A stretch of 64,000 nt of DNA from Channa striata (taxonomy: Eukaryota; Chordata; Actinopteri; Anabantiformes; Channidae), in the NCBI GenBank assembly GCA_033026295.1, contig CM065189.1:2695851-2759850 (forward strand), in the 5' to 3' direction. Positions within the stretch are counted from its first letter, which is position 1. Every line of letters starts with the position of its first letter. The translations under genes were made by a program, and so were the position numbers. This document shows, piece after piece, positions 13,398-24,400 of the stretch. Under the pieces are notes generated by a model. That model worked only from the letters and a program-made list of their open reading frames with translations, did no database searches and was not told the origin of the DNA.

Positions 13398-13620
13398 CAT
13401 ACTAGTGGCAGCGCGGCCGGTCACAATAAGAGTTACTTTGCAAGCTGTGAACTTTATCGCCAGGGCGCATGAAGCGCAGCAGACACGCGAAACTCATCAT
13501 CCTCTCACAGCGGTGCTGACCCACGCTCGGCTGGGTTACACGCTGCTACTCACAGGCTTTGAAGAGGAGAGCAGAGAAACAAGAGAGAGTTGAGCAGCTG
13601 AGTTCGTGCCTTTCTGCGCA

Positions 13621-15135
13621 ATGACGGCGAAAACTTTGGAGAAGGTGCCGGTTAATCTCGGGGGGTACGTGCACCCCGTCGCTGAGAGCGTGTACTCCAT
13701 GGATGACATCGGCACCAGTTTGCCGACCTCCGTGGCTATCTTCCCCAACAGCGATTTGGGAGCGCATTACGACCAGATTAACGTGTCTGCAGGTAAGGCG
13801 TTCAAAGTAACATCTTCGCCGTGTATGAAAAGTTGTATTTATAATCCCAGCTCCTTTTTCAGAAACGATTACAATTTGACTCGTATTGAAAAAAGTTTAT
13901 GCTGCAGCGGCTCTGTCTCACTTATGGTCCACTTCGGGGTCTAGTGGGGAACAGGTTGGTTAATCATGGCTTTGGTTTGTTTTCCCTCTGCAGATGGTTT
14001 GATGAGCGCAGACATGAGCACCGAGAAGCGCTCTCTGGACCTCTCTTCTTACTCCAGCGGCTTCTCTCAGCCCGCCTCCCATCGCAACCAGACATTCACC
14101 TACATGGGAAAGTTCTCCATCGACTCCCAGTATCCAGGTAACTGGAACCCCGAGGGAGTCATCAACATTGTCTCGGGCATCTTCAACGTGGCCCAGCCGC
14201 CGCCTCCTCCTCCCTCCTCCTCTGCGTCCTCCTCCCCGACTTCTTCAGGATCTCCCAATCACTTCTCCAGCGGAAATTTGAGTTGCACCATGGCTGCTCA
14301 GAACCAAGCCGAGATAGACCACCACCACCTCTATTCCCCCCCACCGCCTTACTCCTCCTCTGGCTGCGCGGAGGTTTACCAGGACCCCTCAGCTTTTTTG
14401 TCCACTTCCACCTGCCCCATCGCCTCTTACCCCCCACCCTCCTACTCTTCACCAAAGCAGCCCGGAGGCTCCGACCCTCCAGGGCTTTTCCCCATCATCC
14501 CCGACTACCCGAGCTTCTTCCAGCCACCTTGCCAGCAAGATCGGAAACCGTTCGGCCCATGTCCACTGGATACATTCCGCGTTCCTCCACCCCTGACTCC
14601 ACTGAACACTATCAGGAATTTTACACTGGGGGGTCCAGGTGGTGGCTCCGAGGGAGGTCCGCCGAGGCTTCCCTCTGCCTACAGCCCACAGAACCTGCCC
14701 TTGAGGCCGATCCTGCGGCCCAGAAAGTACCCAAACAGACCCAGCAAGACGCCCATCCATGAGCGACCGTACCCTTGTCCCGCGGAGGGCTGCGACCGGC
14801 GGTTCTCCCGCTCGGACGAACTGACCAGACATATCCGCATCCACACCGGCCACAAGCCGTTCCAGTGTCGGATCTGTATGCGCAACTTCAGCCGCAGCGA
14901 CCACCTCACCACGCACATCCGCACGCACACGGGGGAGAAGCCGTTCGCCTGCGACTTCTGCGGCCGGAAGTTCGCTCGAAGCGACGAGAGGAAGAGACAC
15001 ACTAAAATCCACCTGAGGCAGAAGGAGAGGAAGTCCTCCGCCGTCTCCTCTTCGTCCTCCTCCTCCTCCTCCGGCAGCTCCGTGCTGGAGCGGCCTGCAG
15101 GCGGGATCAGCGCAGCCAGCGGGATCTGCTCTTAG
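13621..15135 (+). CDS. egr2b: Early growth response protein 2 (krox20), probably egr2b
   Basis: Zinc-finger transcription factor needed for hindbrain rhombomeres 3/5 and Schwann-cell myelination in vertebrates. CDS = join(13621..13792, 13994..15135), 437 aa. The donor is CAG|GTAAGG and the acceptor CTCTGCAG; the intron falls after the first base of codon 58. The ATG at 13621 gives the family N-terminus starting MTAKTLEK; an upstream in-frame GTG at 13606 is ignored. Residues 317-341, 347-369 and 375-397 are three C2H2 fingers with RSDEL, RSDHL and RSDER recognition helices and TGHKP/TGEKP linkers, the set that reads GCGTGGGCG-type sites. Ile264, in NTIRNFTLGG, corresponds to the NAB co-repressor contact (human Ile268). 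The tail ends with nine serines and a short C-terminus, so the protein is shorter than human EGR2 (476 aa). The 2a/2b assignment rests on similarity and ado synteny; a tree would settle it. Confidence 0.95.
13793..13993 (+). other. egr2b intron 1
   Basis: A 201-base phase-1 intron with GT at 13793-13794 and AG at 13992-13993, preceded by a pyrimidine-rich tract. Frame is retained only when this segment is removed: the codon GAT (Asp58) is rebuilt from G + AT across the junction. Unspliced reading of exon 1 runs to a stop at about 13944. Confidence 0.9.
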
Positions 15136-15830
15136 CAACCGAGTTGTCACCATGGAAGTGTGGCAAACACTAACCCCTAAAAACAAACGAACCATCAGAT
15201 AATGATTGAGAAACTGTTGTAAACTAAAGACAGCAGCCTAAACACGAGGATGGACAGAGACAGCCATGGAAATGAACGGCTGTTCAGCCGTGCGCCATTA
15301 AGTCCATCCACCCAATTCTGCTCCAGAACTGACAGAGACTGACACGAATGCACTTTGCCTGCGCAGTCTACTGACGAGCCCATATAGCCATGAAGTGATA
15401 GGGATAAAGTGGACTGTTTTATGAATATTGCCAACACTTAGTGAGCGCGCACCAGGCTGCTCGTTTTAATGGGAAATAACTGCAATAAAAGAGAAAACTG
15501 TTTTAAGTTATTAAATTGACAAAGTGTTCATTCTAACAAGTTTGTTGATGACTATATTTCCCCTTTCGTGCCTTGCTGTGTGTCTTTTTGTACACCCACG
15601 GATTCAAGGACACTTCTAATGCAAATGTATATTTGTCCTTTAATATGTAAAGTTCGAAGACATTCTATTTTTGTAGACATTTCGTTATGTGTAGGTCCAA
15701 GTGTTAATCAGTTGTGTTTCACGTGTAAAAACAAAATGTTGGAGTGTAAATATGTTGGAACTTATACGGACTTAACATTTTTGTTGTGATGTGTGTTTTG
15801 AGGCTTATTAAAAGATAACAATGACCACAG
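15136..15830 (+). terminator. egr2b 3' untranslated region with two poly(A) signals
   Basis: After the TAG stop the sequence becomes AT-rich. AATAAA occurs at 15484-15489 and a variant ATTAAA at 15807-15812. Either could end the transcript; which one is used is not visible. T-rich, ATTT-containing stretches (for example 15755-15785) would suit an unstable immediate-early mRNA, which is inference. Confidence 0.65.
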
Positions 15831-16029
15831 AAATCAGTTTGGTTTTTTACTCGGAACACGGAACACGGGCTGGAGCCGTGAGCCGGTGTGTTCACGGAAC
15901 CTGCAGAGCGCTGTGTTCAAACGCGAGTAAAATTAACATTGATTACATTATCAACATTTATGAAGAAAAAAAAGAGACCGGTTAAGTTGTTGATGTTGGA
16001 AATTTGTCGGGTAAATCCCACGTTGCGTC

Positions 16030-16135
16030 ACTGGTGGAGTCTGTGACTCAGACTTCACCCACTCGTTTTATATTTAGGTGTCTTGTCAGGTTATAAAAAG
16101 GCGAGTATGCAAATAGTTTGTATGAGCTCGTCAGC
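16030..16135 (+). promoter_or_regulatory. candidate enhancer/promoter module 3' of egr2b
   Basis: Within 100 bases there is a TGCGTCAC CRE-like site (about 16024-16031), a consensus AP-1 site TGACTCA (16044-16050), a good TATA box TATAAAAAG (16092-16100), a perfect POU octamer ATGCAAAT (16107-16114), and a TCAG initiator-like sequence (about 16131) at a plausible TATA distance. There is no ORF downstream, so any product would be non-coding. The motifs are seen directly; activity is inferred. Confidence 0.4.
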
Positions 16136-19100
16136 CACAACAGAAACAGAAAACATCCGCATGTGTAGCAGTGAAAGCAAAATAAATACGGCTCATCCAA
16201 TTTAGAGAAAATCAGCAACAGAAACAAACACTGAGTTTATTTAAGTGTGTGTAACGACAATATCCAGATTAAATGTTTGTTTTAAAAACAGAGAAATATT
16301 GACAACTTCAGTGATCAAGGAGTGCACGTGAAGCCCAGCAGTCAGTCTAGGAACACTGCAAAGATCAGGTGTCCAGTTCATTTCTGTTCCATTTATGCAG
16401 GTAATAGTTCGATTATATGCGCATCATTTGCGTTTTCTTCACACTGCAAGGGACTGATCTCTATATTCATTTATTAACGCACTGATCTGCATTCGTTTGC
16501 TGTTTATTTGTTGGTCCAAAACTACAGTGGCTTTACAAAATCAATGCCATGACAGAGGATGTGACCTCAATGTTCTTCATGCATGGTACGGGGGAGGTTT
16601 GTCAAATTGAATTCCATACGCATGTCTGCGTGTTATCCATCTTGTTGTTTGTTGGTGAGAGTAAAGGCCTGTTGTATATTTTAGAGTACAATAACACTTG
16701 ACACTTTATACACATTACATTTAATATTTTATTGATCACTTGATCTGAAGAGTCCTTGCAGTATTTATTTCTTCTCTACACTTACATTGTTATCGTGATG
16801 ACCTGCTCAGGTTTAAACAGGACTGCTCTACGCTACCACAGAATAACAGCTAACCTTTGAAAAAAGCGATGGTTTAAATTGTATTGTGGAGTCATTAAAG
16901 TAATTTGTTGCTATCAATAACATGGTGATCTGTGAATTGAGAAGCTAATTTTAGCCTATTCCTCAATTCAAAACAATTAGAAAAACATAAGTAAGCCACG
17001 CCGCTGTGCTGGGGGACATGTTTCTTCATCATTAAAATACTCGACATTAACAAAACAAACTCCATATTTTTTTACAGCCTCTGAAATTGATAGACTTCCG
17101 GCATTTAATGTACTAAAATACTATTTCATTTGTCCAGATGTTTTTTGAATTTCTAAAATGTTTCAGAAATAGTTGTAGTTTATATTTTTCATGGTAAACT
17201 TTTTAATGAAAGCTGCCTTCACTTCAATTTTTTTGTTGTGCCACACAAACCTACAAAAATGTGTCCATGTCCAAAAACAGATGGATTCCATCTTTGCTAA
17301 ATTTACCTTTTGACTCTATTTGTCTAATAATTCCAGTACCTTTTTAAATGCTACTTGTCTAATAAACTAGAATAAATAGTGAATTAACACACAGTCCTAG
17401 TCATGCCTTATGAGAAATAGAACTAATAAAAAAATTGAACAATAGAATACAAGACTATATAAATAATAGCTTACTTTTATTCAATTACATTTTTTTGAAG
17501 CTCCAAATCACCACAAAACATAGAGCTTAGTGCAGTTTTATTTGTACGCAACAAAAATGCACTAGCAATTCAGGTGATTTGGGGAAAATATATACATTCA
17601 GGGTATATGCGTCCATGTCAGATCATGACATTTATGGATAAATGTAGGTTATGAAATAATTGCAGTTATATCTGGGTGCATTAACACTGCTGACTGACAT
17701 GAAAACCAAGTTGAGGAGTTGTTCAGTTTAACACTAAATATTGAAAAAGTTTTCTTTCAACTTTTTAATGAGATGATGTGTCAGTCAATTACAGATACTG
17801 AAGTGGAAAATGTCTATGGCTCATACTCTGGGTGAAAGTGATACCTACAAGATGAGTGTATGAGTACAAAATAACAGTAAAAACATACTATAGCTACTGT
17901 GACTACTTTCTGATACATTGTAAAACATCATACAGGAATTAAGAGAAATCAAATACATTTAGAAATGTGTGTTTTGTAAATTAACAATGCCTAGTTTAAA
18001 TTTTCAAGTTCAAATTTTACACCTTTCAATCACGAGTTTGGGTCTCTCAACTTGATGACTTGCTTGAGTGTAGAAGCTATTTTTTTTTGTAGTTGGAAGA
18101 ACGCTTTCATGATGAATTTCTTTTTTCCTCATAATGACAGTCATAGTAAACATGATAAATGTTCAGTCCCTACCAGCAGACACACTGAGTTCAAAGAAAC
18201 TGGGAGCGGTCTTATAATTTGTCTTTGGACTGGTCAGATGAAGAAGTGACTCTTCAAACTATAAAATGGGAAATGACCAGTTTTAACTAAATATCCTGAT
18301 TTAATTAAGTTTTGTTTTACAAGTTCAAGTTCTCAACATAACAACATTGCATTGATTGTTCTGAAAAGTAGGGGAAATGGTTTATGCCACGGTGTATGAC
18401 TAATAAACTGGCCTGGAATTGACTGATCTGATGCACTTTTGTTTCCCATGTGGAAGTCAGTGTGGCTGTGTTTATTATCTTTTTTAAATCTGTCTATTGG
18501 TGTTTCTCTATTCAGGGACAAAACCTGTTTTTCCCTGGTTTAAAACTGGGCTGGCTGAGGCTTTTCTTGTTAGCTTTGAGTGTTCTCCCTATGCATGGAC
18601 ACTTGTCTACGTAAGTGGAGAAACATAACAAATGCAGATGCTTCCACACAGGTGCACTGCATTGAATAATGCTCTGTGCATTATGCATGTCAAAATGCTG
18701 AGCAGGCCCAGCTGATTCAGATTTTGGATCAAGATAATGAGAGGAAGAGATCTAAGTGACTTTGAAAGTGGGCTTATTGTTGGGCAGCTGTAGTGAACAT
18801 TACACATCCACCTGGTATTTAGACAGAAAAGTTTGCAAAGTAGAGGACTTTCCCAAAGGAGACCGGGGTTCTAGAGTTACTTTAAAATATTTATAAATCA
18901 TGCATCAAATCAGTACAGCAAAATCACTACATTTTAACAGCACCTAAAAATGTTCCTTTAGTGCAAAACATTGTTCATTTGCACAGTTTGTTACCTGTCT
19001 GAGAGCTCTCTACGCCAGTGGGGGCACTATTTCAACAAGTGGTTCTGTGGTTCGTATGAGAGGGTAGGAACAAACAACCTATGTAGGCGTAAGGGTTGGA

Positions 19101-20679
19101 AAACTTGTGTGGTACATAGGAACAACAGTTCATCAAATGTTCCACAGACAGGGAGATTATAATATAAATGCATATTTGAAAGTTCAGTGGTGCAAAATCA
19201 ATCGGCCTTGTTCGAAAGAGATGTGGTGTGCACAGTGAGAAGGGCACAGGCCTGAATGCTGTAGGGGACATGGCAATATAACGGTGGGACATAATCCTGA
19301 CGGTAGTGCTCTCTTTCAGAATGACAGCGCCTCCATCCATAAGGTACGAAGGATAAATGGTTTCTTGAGTGTGAAATTCATGTCAATCACATTTCCTGGC
19401 CTTCACCAACACCAAATTCCAACGGAATTAAACAGCCATGGATGAGTGCGGACTGACATCTTAGAGCTGTGACACTCCAAGCTGACCTCAAAGAAGCTCA
19501 GTTCAGCTTCCTGTGGGCATGTGAACACATAGCGAAGGCAGGAGCCAACAAACTCGCAGTGTTGCTTCTTCAGTGCTTACCTAGAGGAAGAAAGAGCACA
19601 AACCTGTGGACCTACACATAAACCATAAATTAAACAGTATTAGCTTACCATTATCACACCACTCTCACTGGAACCACTTTAAATCCACAGTAAGAATATA
19701 CAAATTGCACTAATGGACGCTCCCCAATGGCCCAATGCTTGCCAACGGCGGAGCCCTGGTCTGCAAGTCAAGAGTTCCTTCAAAATCCCATTTGATTTGT
19801 TTTCTAGAAGAAGTACTTTCTTACCACTGGCTCACAGAGTAGTGGTATTTGCCTCTGCATGTCACAAGTTGTGAACGTACAAACAAAAACAAAACAACTA
19901 GCAGATGCAGTTTATGTTTATCCAGTTTTTCCTCTGTGTTTGCCACATGATGACCTGATGGAGACTGTTATTTTCATGTTTTTCATAAACATTGTCTTTC
20001 AGTTTTATAATCGCGATGTGGGGCCGTAAGGGCCCAGTGCAACACAGTCCACACAACACAAAACACCCGTAAGTCCAGCTTAACCCAATTATATCAGGTA
20101 TTTGAGTTAAAAATAAGCCAGAATTGTCATCACTTATCTTTCCTTTGTATTGTATGATTATACACTTCAAGTCAGAGAAATGTTTAAAGAATCCTGGCAT
20201 CGGCTCACGATGTAATAAAATGAGCTGTTTATCAAGTCTCCAAAATACATAAACCATACACTGTAGAGGTCACATGGATGGCACTCTAGCTATGAACAAA
20301 ACGTATATTTATTATGGTAGAATAAATGTGTCCCCACTCTGGGGGTCCAATCACCTTCTAGGTCTATTAGATCAACTAAAAACAATTTAGAGTAAAAAAG
20401 TAATATTTATAATACTGCCATTAGTTGAAAATGGTAGTAATTGCTGTAGGTTTTTGTCTTCTGTGAAAACCATGATTCACCTCTCACGATAACTACAGGC
20501 TTAATTGCTTAATTCAGATTTATCTTTTTTTTCACATTAACATTCTCATACTATATACTATTTATTAAGTATCTAGCTCTGGCGAAATAAAAATCAAAAA
20601 CACACAAACAAAAAACAAAAACAACAAAAAAAGAATCAGGACAGCATATATGGTAGGTGCCATGAGTATTTCCATAAGT
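16136..20679. other. egr2b-ado intergenic region
   Basis: No gene is seen. The segment is AT-rich and lies between two convergent genes. It contains an eroded Tc1-like transposon at 18650-19460, annotated separately; the rest carries no recognisable feature. Confidence 0.6.
18650..19460 (+). mobile_element. eroded Tc1/mariner-like transposon
   Basis: Two stretches are recognisable. Around 18735-18790 is an 'AGAGGAAGAGATCT...GACTTTGAAAG' segment like the N-terminal coding part of a fish Tc1 transposase. Around 19318-19440, translation gives the pattern SASIHKVRRINGFL followed by ITFPGLHQHQIPTELN, a decayed version of the DDE-domain 'PIHKA... WPSQSPDLNPIE' block. Stops and indels break every frame. 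Terminal repeats were not identified. The family call is inference from partial motifs. Confidence 0.5.
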
Positions 20680-21465
20680 TTTATTGTTCCAGATACATTC
20701 AACATCAAACTGGCTCGTAAACCAATCTGAAGTCTAATATAGGCCAAAGGAACATCATGGAGTAAGGCTAAAGGGCGGTAGAATACAGATACAGTGTTTA
20801 TCAAGCTCAAAAGTAGCTAAGAAACAAAAGTGTAGTGACTTTGAACTATTAAAATGTGATAATTTTCATAGACTATACTTCATGGGATGATGTTAAAGAT
20901 TTCAAAAGTAAATATAATGTAGTGTGTGCACTCAGAATGAAGAAACAAGTGTGCAGAATAGAAATGGCACTCGTAACAAGTATACATTCAATATTCACAA
21001 ATAACACGGCTATGACTTGACTTACAGACTTTGGGATTAAAAGATAACAATGTTGAACTGCACCACAGTGAAATACAGTGTATTTCAGTGTTTTTTTCCC
21101 ACCTCACCCTGATATTCCCAGAACAATTATGGCTGATGGCGGATGGCATTGGCATGTGTGTACAAGGCAACATAATGGTCAGATTTAAAATATCATACAC
21201 AGAGTGTGAGTTCTTAGTGACAGTACTTCTTACAGTGCTGCCTGGTTGAAGGTCTGTGGGAGGCACTTCACTGATCCCCGAGTCCAATGTCCTGTTTCTC
21301 TCCTCCTGGAGCATCCTTGAGCAACGATTCAATCCTTTTGAGTTCCATCATATAATGACCCTCATGACTTTCTTGTGGAAGAGGACAAATCCAAGTTTGC
21401 CCCTGTGAATGAGTGGATATCATGAGGCGATCACTGGCCTGTGCTGCAGTGATCCGAGGTTTCAT
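20680..21465 (-). terminator. ado 3' untranslated region
   Basis: Downstream of the ado stop on the minus strand. The plus-strand TTTATT at 20680-20685 is AATAAA on the ado strand and is the first good poly(A) signal found, implying a 3' UTR of about 0.8 kb. A 65-codon ORF begins directly at the stop (TGA then ATG, 21465 down to 21268). It has no recognisable domain and is probably chance. Confidence 0.5.
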
Positions 21466-24400
21466 TCAGAGAGAGACCGCAGGGCCTGGGTAGGGCTCCC
21501 CACCACACCAGAAGTCCTCTGGCTGAGGGATCTCTAGCAGCCATGCCTCCTCGTCTTTTTCCTTGTCCTCTCCCTGCTGCTCCTTTTTCCCACTCGTTTC
21601 CTCATCTGCCACAGTCTGCAGGACTTTGTAATAGTGACAGTCCCGTCCATCTTCAGGATTGTACGGTGGTGCCAGGATATCGAGGAAAGCAGCAGGCCCA
21701 TCCACTGCATCAATCTGGTGGAGATTATCCCTCACAGGCGTGAGGAGGCACGGCCCGCTGTTCTCTGTGTGCACGCCAACTGAGTGCAGCATGGAGCGCC
21801 ACACGGAGGCTGTCTGCAGCGGGGTCAGCGGAGGATTGAAGTGAGGTAGGACTGTGTTAACTGTCACGTTATCCTCAACTTTATCAAAGCAGCGAATGCT
21901 CACCTTCCCGTAGAGAACCTGAGCAAGAAACACCAAACAGTTAGGAGGAACAGGGAAAATACTGATGCTAGAACCAACATACAGGTCAACGCAGCTTTCT
22001 GTTCAGTGGCCTATTACTACATCACGCTCGCCTCCTTTTCAGTATCTAAACTGAACTGAGTGGTCACACAAAACAGGTGTAAATGAAGACTGGAAAGGCT
22101 GAAAGGTTGTTTTAGGTTTTTTAAATAAAAAATCCAAAAGAAATTGATTTTGAAAACATGTACATAGGCTAAATGAGGGGTTCCCAACCCAGGTCCTAAA
22201 GGACCCCTGCCCTACTCACTGATACATCATACTATCAGGTTATTTGTATTATGAGGAAATTTTATTCTGAGCATATTTTCTATCACACTGGCAGCAAAAA
22301 AGTTTGTCATTGGGGCTCCCGAATGTGACTGACCAAGATGCGCTCTGCTTCACAGAAAACATCAAACTTTGCCTCTTCTCTGAGCCCATCTTTTGCTAGA
22401 GTGAGATGACTCAGGGCCTGTTGTTAGTGCCCATTGTGGGAAATATTCAGCATGCCAAAATTGAAGAAAGAGCACACACCACTAGATCCTCCAGATCCTC
22501 TTAAATACAGACTCTAACTTGGGTGTCTCTGGACCAGCTCTAGCCTGGTTTCGGTCCTACTTGTCTGGACGGACCTACAAGGTATCCTGGCAGGGGCGTG
22601 ATTCTAAACCTCATAACCTCTCCACTGGTGTACCGCAGGGCTCTGTTCTAGATCCTCTTCTTTTTTCCATCTATACTTCTTCCCTATACATCATCCACTC
22701 ACATGGCTTTTCATATCACCGCTATGCGGACGACACACAGCTCTTCCTGTCCTTTCCACCAGACAACACTACTGTCTCGACACGCATCTCTGCCTGGATG
22801 AGAGAAAAACATCTTCAGCTCAACATCTCCAAGACTGAGGTTCTAGTCTTCCCAGCCAAACCGTTGACACAGCACAACATCAGCATCAACATTGGATCCG
22901 AAGTGATTGTTCCCGCTAAGTCGGCCAGAAATCTCGGGATCATCATTGACGACCAACTGAGCTTCACGGAACACATCGTCTCAGTCTCTAGGTCATGAAG
23001 GTATTGATCATATCTCGTCTAGATTACTGCAACGCGCTGTTGCTGGGGTTACCGGCAGGCACAACCAAACCCCTGCAGATGATCCAAAATGCAGCAGCAC
23101 GCCTTATCTTTAAACAGCCAAAAAGGACTCACGTCACTCCGCTCTTCAGATCTCTGCTCTGGCTTCCTGTAGCTGCAAGGACTAAGTTCAAAGCTCTGTC
23201 TTTTGCCCACAGAGTGGTCAACTCAACAGCTCCGGCTTACTTAAACTCATTCATTCAGGACTATAATCCCTGAAAAGCCAGCGAAAGACGTCTGGTAGTC
23301 CTAGCACCACACAGAAGACACCAAGGAAAACTCTTCAGCTCAGTAATCCCACGGTGGTGGAATGAGCTGCCAAACTCTGTGCGCTCAGCGACCTCACTCA
23401 CTACATTTAAAACACAGCTAAAAACAGAACTCTTCCGTTTCTTCCTTTAAGAAAGAAGCTTGCATCTCATGAAACCGTAACACTTCTTTGATGTTTTTCT
23501 CCTTAACTTAGATTTCATTGCTTGCCTGTTCCTCACTTGTAAGTCCCTTTGGATAAAAGTGTTTGCCAAATGACTAAATGTAAATGTAAATGTAAAAGCG
23601 TATAACATCTTTTTCAAGAGATTTAAAGGAACACATTAGAGGAAGCAAAATGCGTTATGTAATACTTTAACTCAGGTTCTTGGCTGATGTGTATTCCAAT
23701 ACAATCCCATTAAATATAGAATAGAATTTAAAACCCTTCTTCTTATCTACAAAGCTCTAAACGGTCAAGCTCCATCATACCTAAAAGATCTCCTTTTACC
23801 ATATCATCCTAATAGACCACTTCGGTCCCAAAATGCAGGGCTACTTGTGGTTCCCAGAATTTCCAAAAATAGAATGGAAGGCAGAGCCTTTAGCTTTCAA
23901 GCTCCTCTCCTGTGGAACCAGCTCCCAGTCCAGATTCGGGAAGCAGACACCCTCTCTACTTTTAAGACTAGGCTCAAAACTTTCCTCTTTGATAAACCTT
24001 ATAGTTAGATATAGTCCTGCTGCTATAGGCTTAGACTGCTGTCACCACTGTATAACATTAACTCTGTGTCTTCTTTGTCCTGTAGTCGTCTTTCTCCCTC
24101 TCTGTCTCCCTCTCTCTGTCCCTTTCCTCAAGTGTCCCTGGGTTTGGTGCTGTGTGTCTTCCAATGCGCAGCTAGTGGTCCTACTAACCTGCCCAGTGTT
24201 TTTTTGTTGCTTTTGTTTCTCTGTTCTTTTCTCTCTCCACTTTCCTCTCAGCCCAACCGGTCAAGGCAGATGGCTTCCCACCCTGAGCCTGGTTCTGCTG
24301 AAGGTTTCTTCCGTTAAAGGGAGTTTTTCCTCTCCACTTTTGCTTATAGCTGCTCAAGGGGGATTTGTTGGGTTTTCTTTAAATTTTTGTATAGTCTTGA

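Noticed and set aside
13606..13620. In-frame GTG extension upstream of the egr2b ATG
   Set aside because: GTG is not a normal vertebrate start, and the family N-terminus begins at the ATG at 13621.
14449..15195. 248-codon open frame antisense to egr2b exon 2
   Set aside because: A shadow of the GC-rich zinc-finger exon; the sense frame has unmistakable C2H2 fingers and the antisense product has no recognisable domain.
19715..19790. tRNA-like stretch ('CCCAATGCTTGCC' ... 'GTCTGCAAGTCAAGAGTTC')
   Set aside because: The arms do not pair into a cloverleaf by eye and the B box is disrupted; at best a decayed SINE.
22170..22225. 'GGGTTCCCAACCC' type sequence, possible hAT-like scrap
   Set aside because: Only about 50 bases are recognisable, too little to annotate as an element.
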